Source: Nostoc sp. TCL240-02 (GTDB lineage: Bacteria > Cyanobacteriota > Cyanobacteriia > Cyanobacteriales > Nostocaceae). Taken from it: 64,000 bases of DNA. A program made the translations under genes and the position numbers. Position 1 is the first letter of the stretch. Each line of letters starts with the position of its first letter. Shown in pieces: positions 8,210-17,068 of the stretch. Below the pieces are notes generated by a model. That model saw nothing but the letters and a program-made list of their open reading frames with translations, ran no database searches and was not told the origin of the DNA. Where the stretch lies: contig NZ_CP040094.1 of assembly GCF_013343235.1 (NCBI RefSeq), positions 2,542,501 through 2,606,500 of the forward strand, in the 5' to 3' direction.

Positions 8210-9355
8210 ATGAGCATAAGTACATCTATGTCACTCCTGTCTAGAAAAAGTCAAACTCAGCCGTGGTTACACTTCTTATTTCACCAAAACTCTGTTCAGA
8301 AAAAGCCCCTGTTCAGACTTCTGTTTGCTTTCTCTGCGTTTTTGGTCTTAGCTGCACCAGCAATTACTAATTTTCCAGGAAGCAAGCTGCTAGCAGAAAC
8401 CGCAATTTCTCAGGATCTTGAAGCAGCTAGCTTTTTCCAGCAGGGAGTCACGCGCTATAACCGCAAAGACTTACAGGGTGCAGAATATGCCTTTCGTCAA
8501 GCATTGCAGCGAGATCCTAGCCTTGGGGCTGCGCTAAATTATCTGGGTAATATATTAATGGAGCAAAATCGCCTAGATGTAGCTTTACAAGAATATACAG
8601 AGGCGATTAGGATTAATCCTAATTTTAGTGAAGCTTATTACAACTTAGGGTTAGTGCTGCATCGTCAGGGACAAAAAGATGCTGCGATTACGGCTTATCG
8701 TCAAAGCCTTGTGATAGATCCCACAAAGGTAGCAGCGCTGTATAATCTGGGTTTGGTGCTGTATGAACAGGGACAGCTACCGGAAGCGATCGCAACATAC
8801 CAGCAAGCAATTAATTTAGATAGCAGCAATGCCAACGCTTATTTTAACTTAGCGATCGCCTTGCAGCAACAAGGTCAAACAGAGCAAGCGATCGCAACCT
8901 ATCGTCAAGTCTTGCAGTCAGATCCTCAAAATGCCACAGCTTATAACAACATGGCAAATTTGCTAGCAATCCAAGGCCAAGCTTCTGAGGCTATTTCTGT
9001 TTATCGGCAAGCTATTCGCCTAAATCCTAAAAACGCCTCAGCTTACTATAATTTGGGAGTCACTTTATATAATCAAGGCGAAATCAAAAAAGCTAATGGA
9101 GTCTTGAAACGTGCCCATACGGAGTATCGTGAGCAAGGGAACATTGAGCAAGCTCAGAAAATAGAACAACTAATGCAACAAATTGCCCAGAAAATTCAGC
9201 CACAACAGCCTCAAGCCAGTCAAACAGCTACTCCCTCTGAAGCTTCAGACAACACAAGTAATGTAATACAAACACCTGAGCCACAAACACCAAATCAACT
9301 AGAAAACCCTGTCTCAGTTGAACAACAATCTACTTCAACGAGTTCTGGACAATAA
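8210..9355 (+). CDS. TPR-repeat protein with N-terminal membrane/export segment
   Basis: A protein of about 381 residues with roughly seven tetratricopeptide repeats (residues about 70-310), recognisable from AYYNLGLVLHRQGQKDAAITAYRQSL and close variants such as AYFNLAIALQQQGQTEQAIATYRQVL. Such repeats form a helical scaffold for protein-protein binding. A hydrophobic stretch (LFRLLFAFSAFLVLAAPAI) after a basic N-terminus is a signal peptide or anchor, so the TPRs probably lie outside the cytoplasm. The C-terminal 60 residues are Gln/Pro/Thr/Ser-rich and disordered-looking. The ATG at 8210 is preferred over the GTG at 8183. The partner is unknown. A strong hairpin follows the stop. Confidence 0.8.
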   Translation: MSISTSMSLLSRKSQTQPWLHFLFHQNSVQKKPLFRLLFAFSAFLVLAAPAITNFPGSKLLAETAISQDLEAASFFQQGVTRYNRKDLQGAEYAFRQALQRDPSLGAALNYLGNILMEQNRLDVALQEYTEAIRINPNFSEAYYNLGLVLHRQGQKDAAITAYRQSLVIDPTKVAALYNLGLVLYEQGQLPEAIATYQQAINLDSSNANAYFNLAIALQQQGQTEQAIATYRQVLQSDPQNATAYNNMANLLAIQGQASEAISVYRQAIRLNPKNASAYYNLGVTLYNQGEIKKANGVLKRAHTEYREQGNIEQAQKIEQLMQQIAQKIQPQQPQASQTATPSEASDNTSNVIQTPEPQTPNQLENPVSVEQQSTSTSSGQ

Positions 9356-9361
9356 AAAAAT

Positions 9362-9396
9362 CAGAGTTAGAAATAAATTAATAACTTCTAACTCTG
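9362..9396. terminator. hairpin terminator between convergent genes
   Basis: Perfect 11-bp arms CAGAGTTAGAA (9362-9372) and TTCTAACTCTG (9386-9396), right after the TPR gene stop and before the end of the convergent ktrA. It has A-rich and T-rich flanks and could act in both directions. Confidence 0.65.
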
Positions 9397-9494
9397 CCAA
9401 TTTTAGATTTTGAGTAGCAAATTTGGTGTACTTACAGTGCAACTTGGATTGAAGGAAAAATCTTAAATCTAAAATTGAATGATTTATAAATTTT

Positions 9495-10190
9495 TTAAAT
9501 CGGCAAACGATTGATATCTTTATTGCAGCCAATAACTACCATTGCTGAACCACGTTCTAAACGTTTGGTAGGGTCAGGATTAATTTGAAATTTACCATCC
9601 TGGCTCACCGCTAGCAAATTTAAACCGTAGCGGTTACGAAGTTGAAGCTCGGTGATTGTTCTGCCGTGAAATTCATCAGGCACAATCAACTCTACAATAC
9701 TGTTATCTGGGTCTAGATCAAATCGATCTAAGATTGCTGGTTTAGTAAGTGTACGCGCTAGGGCGCAACCTGCTTCATACTCAGGAAAAACAACATGATC
9801 TGCTCCTACTCGCCGTAATAGTTTACGATGAACTTCACTAGAAGCTTTGGCGACTACATGGGGTACGCCAGCCTCTTTCACATTTAGGGTGGTTATAATG
9901 CTTTCTTGAACGTAGTTGCCAATCGCTACAATTACAGTATCAAATTCAAAAATTCCAGCTTCTTTTAGTGCGGCTGGTTCTGTAGAATCTAATTGCAAAG
10001 CATGACCAACTATTCCCTCAGTTAATGCTTCTGAAACTCGTTTTTCATCAATATCTGTTGCCAGTACTTGATAACCGAAGTTATGCAGTGTAGAACAGAC
10101 CGATCTACCAAAACGACCTAATCCAACTACAGCAAATTGTTGGTTATCTTTACGTAAACTGCGAAAAAAACTTAATGATGAAAGATTCAC
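9495..10190 (-). CDS. ktrA: KtrA/TrkA-type potassium uptake regulatory subunit
   Basis: Cytoplasmic nucleotide-binding subunit that forms a ring under the potassium channel subunit and gates it. Residues about 17-140 form the RCK_N Rossmann domain, with the dinucleotide motif VVGLGRFGRSV and acidic ATDID at the end of strand 2. Residues about 150-225 form an RCK_C domain (SIVELIVPDEFHGRTITELQ...AMVVIG). 231 residues is standard. It lies 154 bp downstream of ktrB on the same strand, consistent with an operon. RCK_C domains bind c-di-AMP in some bacteria, and a c-di-AMP synthase is encoded at 58072-58995, but a link here is inference. Confidence 0.88.
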   Translation of the reverse strand: MNLSSLSFFRSLRKDNQQFAVVGLGRFGRSVCSTLHNFGYQVLATDIDEKRVSEALTEGIVGHALQLDSTEPAALKEAGIFEFDTVIVAIGNYVQESIITTLNVKEAGVPHVVAKASSEVHRKLLRRVGADHVVFPEYEAGCALARTLTKPAILDRFDLDPDNSIVELIVPDEFHGRTITELQLRNRYGLNLLAVSQDGKFQINPDPTKRLERGSAMVVIGCNKDINRLPI

Positions 10191-10344
10191 CCTTTTTATC
10201 CTTATAATGGCTCCCTGTATTTAGGGCAAAAAACGGTTATACTACTTGAATTAAAAATATTATTTTTTGCCTTCCAATGTATATTTTATCAGTTTAGTCA
10301 TTAGTGAGTTGTCAAGAATTATCCCCCCACTTCCCACTCCCTAA

Positions 10345-11679
10345 CTATCCCACGAGGAGATTTTCTTCAGGATAGTGAATTCTAGTAGGAAGTGGGTCTC
10401 CTAGTACTGCGGACATCAGTAGTAAAACACCTACTCGTCCAATGTACATAGTTATAATGAGGATGAGCTTTGCTGTCATAGAGATACTTCCTGTAATACC
10501 TGTTGAAAGCCCCACGGTGGCGAAGGCTGATACCACTTCAAACAAAATTTGAATAAAATCTAATGTTGGATCTGTGAGGCTGATTAAGACAGTAGCTAAA
10601 ATCACGGTTGCTACTGAAGCCACCAACACACCCACGGCTTTCAAAATTAAAGATATTGCTATCTTGCGATCGTATAATAAAACTTCTTCTTTCCCCTGAA
10701 GAATCGCTTTGGTGCAACTGGTCAAGACTCTGAGAGTTGTTGTTTTCATGCCTCCTCCCGTACCACCTGGACTTGCACCAATAAACATTAGTGCAATCGT
10801 AATAAATAGACCGGCATTGGTCATTTTACCAATATCTATAGTGTTAAAGCCAGCAGTTCTAGGAGTAACTGATTGAAACCAAGCTAGTAATATCTGGTCA
10901 CGAAAATTTAGAGAACCAAATGTTTCTGGGTTTCTAATCTCTATACAAAAGAATGCAATTAATCCTATTACTAACAATATAATAGTTGTACTAGTTGCAA
11001 CTTTAAAATCTAGAGAAAATCTTTGATTATGATTTTTTTTGAAAAGGCGATCGCGTAACCAAAGGTACATTTCCAAAATTACCTGATAGCCAATTCCCCC
11101 AAAGATAATTAACATTGTGATGGTAAAGACTACTAAGAAAGATGACTGATATCCAATTAAGTTATCTTTAAATAAACTAAAACCAGCATTATTCCAAGCG
11201 TTGATACTATGAAAAATTGCTAACCAAAGTCCTTTACTCCATCCATACTCAGGAACAAAAGCTGGTAGAAGTAAGAATATGCCTGTAATCTCAAAAATTA
11301 ATGTTGTGGCAATAATTGAACGGATAACTTGGGCGCTACCACTCATCCCTGGTCGATCTAAAGCTTGTTGAATTGCTATTTTTTGCCGCATATCAAACCT
11401 ACGACCAATAAGCAAAATCAAAAATGTGGTAGTTGTCATGTAGCCCAACCCGCCAATCTGAGCTAATAGTGCAATAAACAATTGACCCCAAAAGGAAAAG
11501 TAAGTACCAGGATCAACTACTGATAAACCTGTGACACAAACTGCGGATGTCGAGGTGAATAGTGCCACAATCAGGTTATTCCATGTACCATTGCTAGTCG
11601 AAAAAGGCATCATCAACAGGATAGTACCGACAGCAATGACAGCCAAAAATCCCAAACAAATTGTCCGAGCAACAGTCAT
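10345..11679 (-). CDS. ktrB: KtrB/TrkH-type potassium channel-like subunit
   Basis: Integral membrane subunit of a K+ (often Na+-dependent) uptake system of the plasma membrane. The four pore-loop repeats are visible, each with its filter glycine: SAVCVTGLSVVD, NAWNNAGFSLF, VTPRTAGFNTI and SAFATVGLSTG. The Gly-rich loop GASPGGTGGGMKTTT, characteristic of the family's intramembrane loop, is present. About eight to ten hydrophobic helices span 444 residues, the usual size for KtrB. It is upstream of ktrA on the same strand, and together they form a two-gene uptake system. In Synechocystis a third subunit (KtrE) participates; none is encoded next to it here. Confidence 0.9.
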   Translation of the reverse strand: MTVARTICLGFLAVIAVGTILLMMPFSTSNGTWNNLIVALFTSTSAVCVTGLSVVDPGTYFSFWGQLFIALLAQIGGLGYMTTTTFLILLIGRRFDMRQKIAIQQALDRPGMSGSAQVIRSIIATTLIFEITGIFLLLPAFVPEYGWSKGLWLAIFHSINAWNNAGFSLFKDNLIGYQSSFLVVFTITMLIIFGGIGYQVILEMYLWLRDRLFKKNHNQRFSLDFKVATSTTIILLVIGLIAFFCIEIRNPETFGSLNFRDQILLAWFQSVTPRTAGFNTIDIGKMTNAGLFITIALMFIGASPGGTGGGMKTTTLRVLTSCTKAILQGKEEVLLYDRKIAISLILKAVGVLVASVATVILATVLISLTDPTLDFIQILFEVVSAFATVGLSTGITGSISMTAKLILIITMYIGRVGVLLLMSAVLGDPLPTRIHYPEENLLVG

Positions 11680-11871
11680 AATTAATTCGTAATTCGTAGT
11701 TAAGAACGTTATATTTAACCTAGGTTTATGCCTCTTGGATATCGTATGTTTTTTTGATAGTTGGGTATAATTTTGAGCAAAAACAGTTTATTCAGGTAAA
11801 ACTGAGAAATTTTTGAAGGAGGATAGATTATGGTTGATTTTCCCTAGAAATAAAAATACCATTATTTAATT

Positions 11872-11908
11872 AAAAACATACATGGTAGTCTACCAGTATG
11901 TTTTTTTT
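11872..11908 (+). terminator. terminator-like hairpin in the leader of the tocopherol methyltransferase
   Basis: AAAAACATACATGGTAG and CTACCAGTATGTTTTTTTT form a long stem (one bulge) followed by a run of eight T, 33 bp before the ATG at 11941. Because the genes on both sides are divergent, this is not at the end of any gene. It could be an attenuator or a repeat remnant. The rest of the 261-bp gap is AT-rich. Confidence 0.5.
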
Positions 11909-11940
11909 GAATTCTACTTCGTCTCAATACTACTTTTTTC

Positions 11941-12783
11941 ATGAGTGCAACACTTTACCAACAAATTCAGCAGTTTTACGATAGTTCCTCTGGTCTGTGG
12001 GAACAGATTTGGGGTGAACACATGCACCACGGCTATTATGGTGCCGATGGTACTCAGAAAAAAGACCGTCGTCAGGCTCAAATTGATTTAATCGAAGAAT
12101 TGCTCAATTGGGCAAAGGTGGAAGCAGCAGAAAATATCTTAGATGTTGGTTGCGGCATCGGTGGTAGTTCTTTATACCTTTCGCAGAAGTTTAATGCTAA
12201 GGCTACAGGGATTACATTGAGTCCTGTACAAGCCGCAAGAGCAACGGAGCGCGCCTCAGAAGCTAATCTGAGTTTGAGAACACAATTCCAAGTCGCCAAT
12301 GCTCAAGCAATGCCCTTTGCTGATAATTCTTTTGACTTGGTTTGGTCGCTGGAAAGCGGTGAACACATGCCAGATAAAACCAAGTTTCTCCAGGAGTGTT
12401 ATCGAGTATTGAAGCCTGGCGGCAAGTTAATTATGGTGACTTGGTGTCATCGACCAACTGATGAGTCTCCACTAACGGCAGATGAGGAAAAGCATTTGCA
12501 GGATATTTATCGGGTGTATTGCTTACCTTATGTGATTTCTTTGCCAGAGTATGAAGCGATCGCACACCAGCTACCATTACATAATATTCGCACTGCTGAT
12601 TGGTCAACTGCTGTCGCCCCTTTCTGGAATGTGGTAATTGATTCTGCATTCACTCCCCAAGCGCTTTGGGGCTTACTAAATGCTGGTTGGACTACCATCC
12701 AAGGGGCATTATCACTGGGATTAATGCGTCGCGGTTATGAGCGTGGGTTAATTCGGTTTGGCTTATTGTGCGGCAATAAGTAG
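11941..12783 (+). CDS. gamma-tocopherol C-methyltransferase-like SAM methyltransferase
   Basis: Predicted enzyme that methylates gamma-tocopherol to alpha-tocopherol using S-adenosylmethionine, the last step of vitamin E synthesis in cyanobacteria and plants (VTE4 type). Class I methyltransferase motifs are motif I LDVGCGIGGSSLYL, motif post-I GITLSPVQAARA, motif II FDLVWSLESGEHM and motif III LKPGGKLIMVTW. The N-terminus QQIQQFYDSSSGLWEQIWGEHMHHGYY and the C-terminus LMRRGYERGLIRFGLLCG closely resemble my recollection of cyanobacterial tocopherol methyltransferases. At 280 residues it is the cyanobacterial length without the plant transit peptide. A related quinone or sterol methyltransferase remains possible, but I judge it less likely. 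Confidence 0.85.
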   Translation: MSATLYQQIQQFYDSSSGLWEQIWGEHMHHGYYGADGTQKKDRRQAQIDLIEELLNWAKVEAAENILDVGCGIGGSSLYLSQKFNAKATGITLSPVQAARATERASEANLSLRTQFQVANAQAMPFADNSFDLVWSLESGEHMPDKTKFLQECYRVLKPGGKLIMVTWCHRPTDESPLTADEEKHLQDIYRVYCLPYVISLPEYEAIAHQLPLHNIRTADWSTAVAPFWNVVIDSAFTPQALWGLLNAGWTTIQGALSLGLMRRGYERGLIRFGLLCGNK

Positions 12784-12986
12784 AATTCCACTTCAGGAAA
12801 AAGATGTAATCTAGGAGCATTGAAGTAGATGTTCCTAGTGATACTTTATGGTACTTAATAAAAGATTTGGAGCGATCGCAGCAAGTACGATCAGAGAGTT
12901 TAGCGATCGCAAAGCTTGTAAATTACAATAATGCAGATATCGGGTAAACCTTATAAAATTAAGTTTCTTATTGTTGAATTTCTTAA

Positions 12987-13769
12987 ATGCCACTCCAACT
13001 GCAAAACCTCACAGGCGGTTACACTACAGTCCCAATTGTTCAAGACATTAATCTCACTCTACAAACAGGAGAATGGTTGAGTTTAGTTGGTGCTAATGGT
13101 TCAGGTAAATCGACTTTATTAAAATTGCTGAGTCGTATTCTTTCCCCACAGCAAGGAACAGTCCTACTTGATGGCAAAGCAATTCATTCCCAACCCCCAA
13201 ATCTAGTTGCACAGAAACTGGCATTATTACCGCAACAACAAACCGTTCCTGTGGGCTTAACAGTGCGACAATTAGTAAGTTTAGGACGCACGCCACATCA
13301 ATCTTGGTGGCAATGGGAATTAAACGCCCAAGATTGGGTTAAAGTAGAAGCTGCAATTCAAAAGACGCAACTAGAAAGACTGAGCGATCGCTTAGTTGAA
13401 GAACTCTCCGGTGGTGAAAGGCAACGCGCTTTTTTAGCTTTAGCACTAGCGCAAGAACCAAAAGTTTTATTATTAGACGAACCTACAACTTTTTTAGATA
13501 TTAACTATCAATTACAACTATTAGAACTACTGAAAAATCTAAATCAACAGCAAGAATTAACTATTGTTACAGTTCTACATGAACTCAACCTAGCGGCACG
13601 ATACAGTTCTCGCATTGCCTTATTAAAACAAGGTCATCTTTGGGAAGTTGGTAAACCTGAAGAAGTTTTGACACCAAGTGCGATCGCCCAAGTTTTTGGC
13701 GTGGAATCTGTGATTATTCAGACACCTGTGGGTTTACAAGTTTGTGCAATTTCGGCTGTGTCAGCATAA
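12987..13769 (+). CDS. ABC transporter ATP-binding protein (iron/cobalamin FecE-like)
   Basis: A 260-residue ATPase subunit. Walker A is GANGSGKST, the Q-loop is LLPQQQ, the signature LSGGERQRAFLALALAQ, Walker B VLLLDEPTTFLDI and the switch His is in VLHELNLAARY. The FLDINYQLQLLELLKNL stretch and overall length match the iron-siderophore/haem/cobalamin uptake group (FecE, FhuC, BtuD). No permease or binding protein is adjacent, so it must work with partners encoded elsewhere or is a leftover. Directly upstream is about 200 bp with two HIP1 sites and no clear promoter element. Substrate unknown. Confidence 0.85.
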   Translation: MPLQLQNLTGGYTTVPIVQDINLTLQTGEWLSLVGANGSGKSTLLKLLSRILSPQQGTVLLDGKAIHSQPPNLVAQKLALLPQQQTVPVGLTVRQLVSLGRTPHQSWWQWELNAQDWVKVEAAIQKTQLERLSDRLVEELSGGERQRAFLALALAQEPKVLLLDEPTTFLDINYQLQLLELLKNLNQQQELTIVTVLHELNLAARYSSRIALLKQGHLWEVGKPEEVLTPSAIAQVFGVESVIIQTPVGLQVCAISAVSA

Positions 13770-13876
13770 CTCTATTACTTTACTACCAAAAGTTTGACAC
13801 CTTTTTACTACTTCTATGTCAGTCAGCCAAATGTACTGTTGATAAATATCTTATTTTGTGAAATTACTTAAAAGAC

Positions 13877-14545
13877 TTATCGACGGATTAACTTATCAAA
13901 AACTTTGTTATTGTCCCCAATTGGTTGGTCAACATTGAAAGCTTTGTTAACAATAACTGCCTTAGGTAATTGAGTACCATTTTTGGCATACATTCCTGGC
14001 AAGACAGTTACTTTCAACTCTTTAATCTCTTTAGATTCAGGTACTAAACTTACTTTAAGCTCATGGAGAACTCGCTGCTGTTCTTTGACAATTTGGGTTA
14101 GTTCGTTTAGCTGTTGAGTGTGTAAGTCATCCAATTTTTCATGGAGAAGTTCAATATTTTGTCCAGCCCTTAAATTTACCTGATGGTCAATTTCGGCGTT
14201 TCTCCGATCGGTATCAGACTGGCGATTTTGACTCATTAAGACAACTGGCGCTGTATAGGCTGAGGCAAATGAAAACACTAAATTGAGCATCATGAACGGT
14301 GATTCATCCCAGTGGGGAACCCCAGGCATAGCATTCATGCCAACCCATCCAGCTAAAACAATGCTTTGCCCAATGAGAAATCCCCAAGAACCCACTTGTG
14401 TTGCTAATTGATCGGCAAGGCGTTGTCCGCGAGTCAATTGTTCTGCGGAGGTGTTTTCGACTGCTGGCTGTATCTCCACAATTTGAGGTTTTTGAACTAC
14501 TTTTGCATCAACATTGTTAGACGATACTTTTTTGAATGGATTCAT
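13877..14545 (-). CDS. DUF1003 membrane protein
   Basis: A protein of about 222 residues with the DUF1003 core: RGQRLADQLATQVGSWGFLIGQSIVLAGWVGMNAM and PHWDESPFMMLNLVFSFASAYTAPVVLMSQNRQ, i.e. two transmembrane helices joined by a short loop. These are followed by SDTDRRNAEIDHQVNLRAGQNIELLHEKLDDL, a helical amphipathic stretch typical of the family. The C-terminal third is coiled-coil-like. The ATG at 14545 is chosen because AAGAGGTG precedes it by 5 nt; the frame is open to 14623 but without a ribosome site. Function of DUF1003 is not established. It stands alone. Confidence 0.85.
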   Translation of the reverse strand: MNPFKKVSSNNVDAKVVQKPQIVEIQPAVENTSAEQLTRGQRLADQLATQVGSWGFLIGQSIVLAGWVGMNAMPGVPHWDESPFMMLNLVFSFASAYTAPVVLMSQNRQSDTDRRNAEIDHQVNLRAGQNIELLHEKLDDLHTQQLNELTQIVKEQQRVLHELKVSLVPESKEIKELKVTVLPGMYAKNGTQLPKAVIVNKAFNVDQPIGDNNKVFDKLIRR

Positions 14546-14990
14546 GTTGCACCTCTTGGCGTTATTTCTGTCTGTGTTGTTCCTGATGACTTTTAATGTA
14601 CGCTGGTTAAACGATAGGAGCAAATATTGTTTTTTCTCAAAGCGATAGAAAAAAGTGATGAAAGAGCGTTAAAGGCAGCGATCGCAAGTATTGCATTGAG
14701 GCATATAGGGGCGATCGCACTCCAGCCTAATGTAGTAGCAATGAATTTTGAAATACTACACAATAAATTAAGAAGGTTCTAGATAGTACAACATCAACGG
14801 TCGGTGGTAATGAAAATTTACCAATTAACGGCAGTGCAAAGAGTCTCAACAGCTAGAGGATATCTCAGACTGGTAACAGAAAGCGATCGCTCCAATTTAA
14901 TTACTTTCTATGGCAGCTTATGTAAACTGCGATCGCACCTCCATCCCCTAAAACACTGATTCTTCATTAATGGGGAAACTAGACATTTAG
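14546..14990. other. 445-bp intergenic gap, no gene seen
   Basis: Contains several HIP1-type GCGATCGC sites and no open frame with a ribosome site. It separates two genes on the same strand. I see no clear hairpin or promoter. Confidence 0.5.
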
Positions 14991-15656
14991 CTAGGACTTG
15001 GTTTCTTGTGTCTGTGCGTCGATAATTACACTCCAATCATCATTTGTCACAGCAGCTTCAAGCTGACGCTGACGTTCGGCTATACTCGCATCTATTGTTT
15101 CTAATTCTTTAGAAAGGCTTGTGTCAGCCATTGCTTTCCGCAGCTTTAGCTTTTTCTCCTCATAAGCTTGACGTTCCACCTCCGACATTACCGCCTTTGC
15201 AGCTTCCCCTACCGTACTAGCCCACATTTCATGATCGGTTCCATTACCAAGTGGTGTGGTTTCGAGTTCTGCTATCCACGCATCTCGCAAATCTTCCATA
15301 TCTTGACGCTTGGGGAACTTGAATGCTTGCACGCGCACAAAAGCGCACTTTTGCTGACCATTTTGGGTGACATGACTATTTAGCGAAAGCAACACATTCC
15401 GAGAATAACCAATATACTGCACGCGGCGTTCTACATCTAATACTGCGTAAACACCTGCAATTTTAGTGTTCTGAGCAGATGCACTCCAAGCTTCAAGGTC
15501 AATGATTTCAGTACCATTGTTTGCCATCTCAGGGGTTATACTCACCTCAGTGGCGGTATGTTCGTCGTCGGAACTATACAAAAATTCATGTAGCCCACGG
15601 TGGTTTATGGGGACATTTTGATGTTCAATGGGCGGGTTGTGCTGAGTTTCCATCAT
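14991..15656 (-). CDS. GIY-YIG domain protein with coiled-coil tail
   Basis: A protein of about 221 residues with a GIY-YIG-like nuclease core: GVYAV (residues about 70-74 of this start), then QYIGYSRNV and a helix with a basic region. The order matches the GIY-x10-YIG fold. A later catalytic Glu could be in ELETTPLGNG. The C-terminal 60 residues (AYEEKKLKLRKAMADTSLSKELETIDASIAERQRQLEAA) form a probable coiled coil. The ATG at 15656 (second of two adjacent ATGs is 15653) is preferred over an upstream one at 15728. Small GIY-YIG proteins of this kind occur in cyanobacteria and plastids; the exact DNA role is unknown. Confidence 0.7.
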   Translation of the reverse strand: MMETQHNPPIEHQNVPINHRGLHEFLYSSDDEHTATEVSITPEMANNGTEIIDLEAWSASAQNTKIAGVYAVLDVERRVQYIGYSRNVLLSLNSHVTQNGQQKCAFVRVQAFKFPKRQDMEDLRDAWIAELETTPLGNGTDHEMWASTVGEAAKAVMSEVERQAYEEKKLKLRKAMADTSLSKELETIDASIAERQRQLEAAVTNDDWSVIIDAQTQETKS

Positions 15657-15775
15657 AGTTAATCTCTGAGTTACGACAGCAAATTGCAAATATATGCCTT
15701 TAGAATATTGAAGCTTAAATCTACTCATATCCCCAAATTATTGCTGACAAAGCGAAAACAACTATTAGACCTTAT

Positions 15776-16705
15776 ATGAATCAATTGACACCTAAAAATT
15801 GGATATTCATCAAACAGCGACTTACCCCCTATTTATTTTTACTACCTGCCTTGGTTCTTTTGGGGTTAACAGTCTTTTTGCCTGCGCTGCAAGCGTTTTA
15901 CCTCAGCTTTACTAGCTATGAAGATATCGCCCAGCCGCCACAATGGATAGGTTTCGCCAACTTTCTTAAACTTTGGAAGGATGCAGTTTTTTGGAAAACC
16001 TTAGAAAACACTTTTTTATATCTTGTGGGCGTAGTCCCAATTTTGGTAATTGCTCCCTTAGTGCTAGCAATTTTGGTAAATCAGAAACTGCGGGGGATGA
16101 ATTGGTTTAGAGCAGCGTACTACACCCCAGTGGTAATTTCAATGGTGGTTGCAGGAATAGCTTGGAAATGGCTGTATGCAGAAAATGGATTACTGAATCA
16201 GTTGCTAAAAGCTTTGGGGCTTTTTCCAGAAGGTATTCCTTGGCTAACGAGCCCAGCAAAAATTTTTGGCATTATACCAATTTCTCTTGCCAGCGTTATG
16301 GCTGTCACCGTGTGGAAGGGACTAGGCTACTATATGGTGATTTATTTAGCGGGGTTGCAATCAATTCCTGCTGATGTATACGAAGCTGCTGCGATCGATG
16401 GTTCTGATGGTATCAGCAAACATTGGGATATTACCATACCTTTGATGAAGCCATATTTAGCATTAGTAGCGGTGATTTCAGCGATTTCTGCAACCAAAGT
16501 TTTTGAAGAAGTATACATTATGACCCAAGGGGGCCCACTCAGTAGCTCCAAAACGATTGTTTATTATTTATATGAGCAAGCTTTTGGTAACTTAGAAATC
16601 AGCTATGCTTGCACAATTGGTTTAGTGCTATTTTTGATAATTTTAGGATTATCAATTTTGCGATTATTTGTCAATCAAGAGGGTGGAGATAATATCACAA
16701 TCTAA
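15776..16705 (+). CDS. sugar-type ABC transporter permease (MalF/UgpA class)
   Basis: A 309-residue inner-membrane protein with six hydrophobic helices. The permease signature (EAA loop) is visible as YEAAAIDGSDGISKHWDITIPLMKP, which docks to the ATPase. The N-terminal FLLPALVLLGLTVFLPALQAFYLSFT and the MTQGGPLSSSKTIVYYLYEQAF segment are typical of carbohydrate uptake CUT1 permeases. No binding protein, second permease or ATPase is adjacent, so its partners must be elsewhere. It is divergent from the GIY-YIG gene. Confidence 0.85.
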   Translation: MNQLTPKNWIFIKQRLTPYLFLLPALVLLGLTVFLPALQAFYLSFTSYEDIAQPPQWIGFANFLKLWKDAVFWKTLENTFLYLVGVVPILVIAPLVLAILVNQKLRGMNWFRAAYYTPVVISMVVAGIAWKWLYAENGLLNQLLKALGLFPEGIPWLTSPAKIFGIIPISLASVMAVTVWKGLGYYMVIYLAGLQSIPADVYEAAAIDGSDGISKHWDITIPLMKPYLALVAVISAISATKVFEEVYIMTQGGPLSSSKTIVYYLYEQAFGNLEISYACTIGLVLFLIILGLSILRLFVNQEGGDNITI

Positions 16706-17068
16706 TATTTACTTAATTTCCGAAATTTTGAAAGCTGATACAAAATTTTATATTCTTAGTTATCAGTGCTTGAGACAATGAATCGACTATAGGCATTGTA
16801 AAGCACTCAGTTCCGAAAGGTTGGCAGACTTGAATTACCTTTACTAGGTATGCAATTCAGTGTATTACCGCCCATAAAATTGAGAGGATATTAATGGAGT
16901 GGGTAAACAGATAGCTGATGTTTGGAGTGAGGGAAAATATCAGACTCAAGAAGAGGTAACAGCTTTTCTTTTCTAAAATCTGTCCCTACTGATGCTATTA
17001 TAGACCTGCTTAACTTGCATAAAAGCTTAATTTGAATGTAAATAAGTCTGCACGATAAAACACAGAAT
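16706..17068. other. 363-bp intergenic gap, no clear gene
   Basis: Lies between convergent genes. One short open stretch (about 16905-16976, encoding KQIADVWSEGKYQTQEEVTAF) looks protein-like and may be a fragment of a decayed gene, but I could not assign it. No strong hairpin was seen. Confidence 0.35.

Noticed and set aside
16905..16976. Short protein-like stretch KQIADVWSEGKYQTQEEVTAF
   Set aside because: Too short to name; could be a gene remnant but no family assigned.
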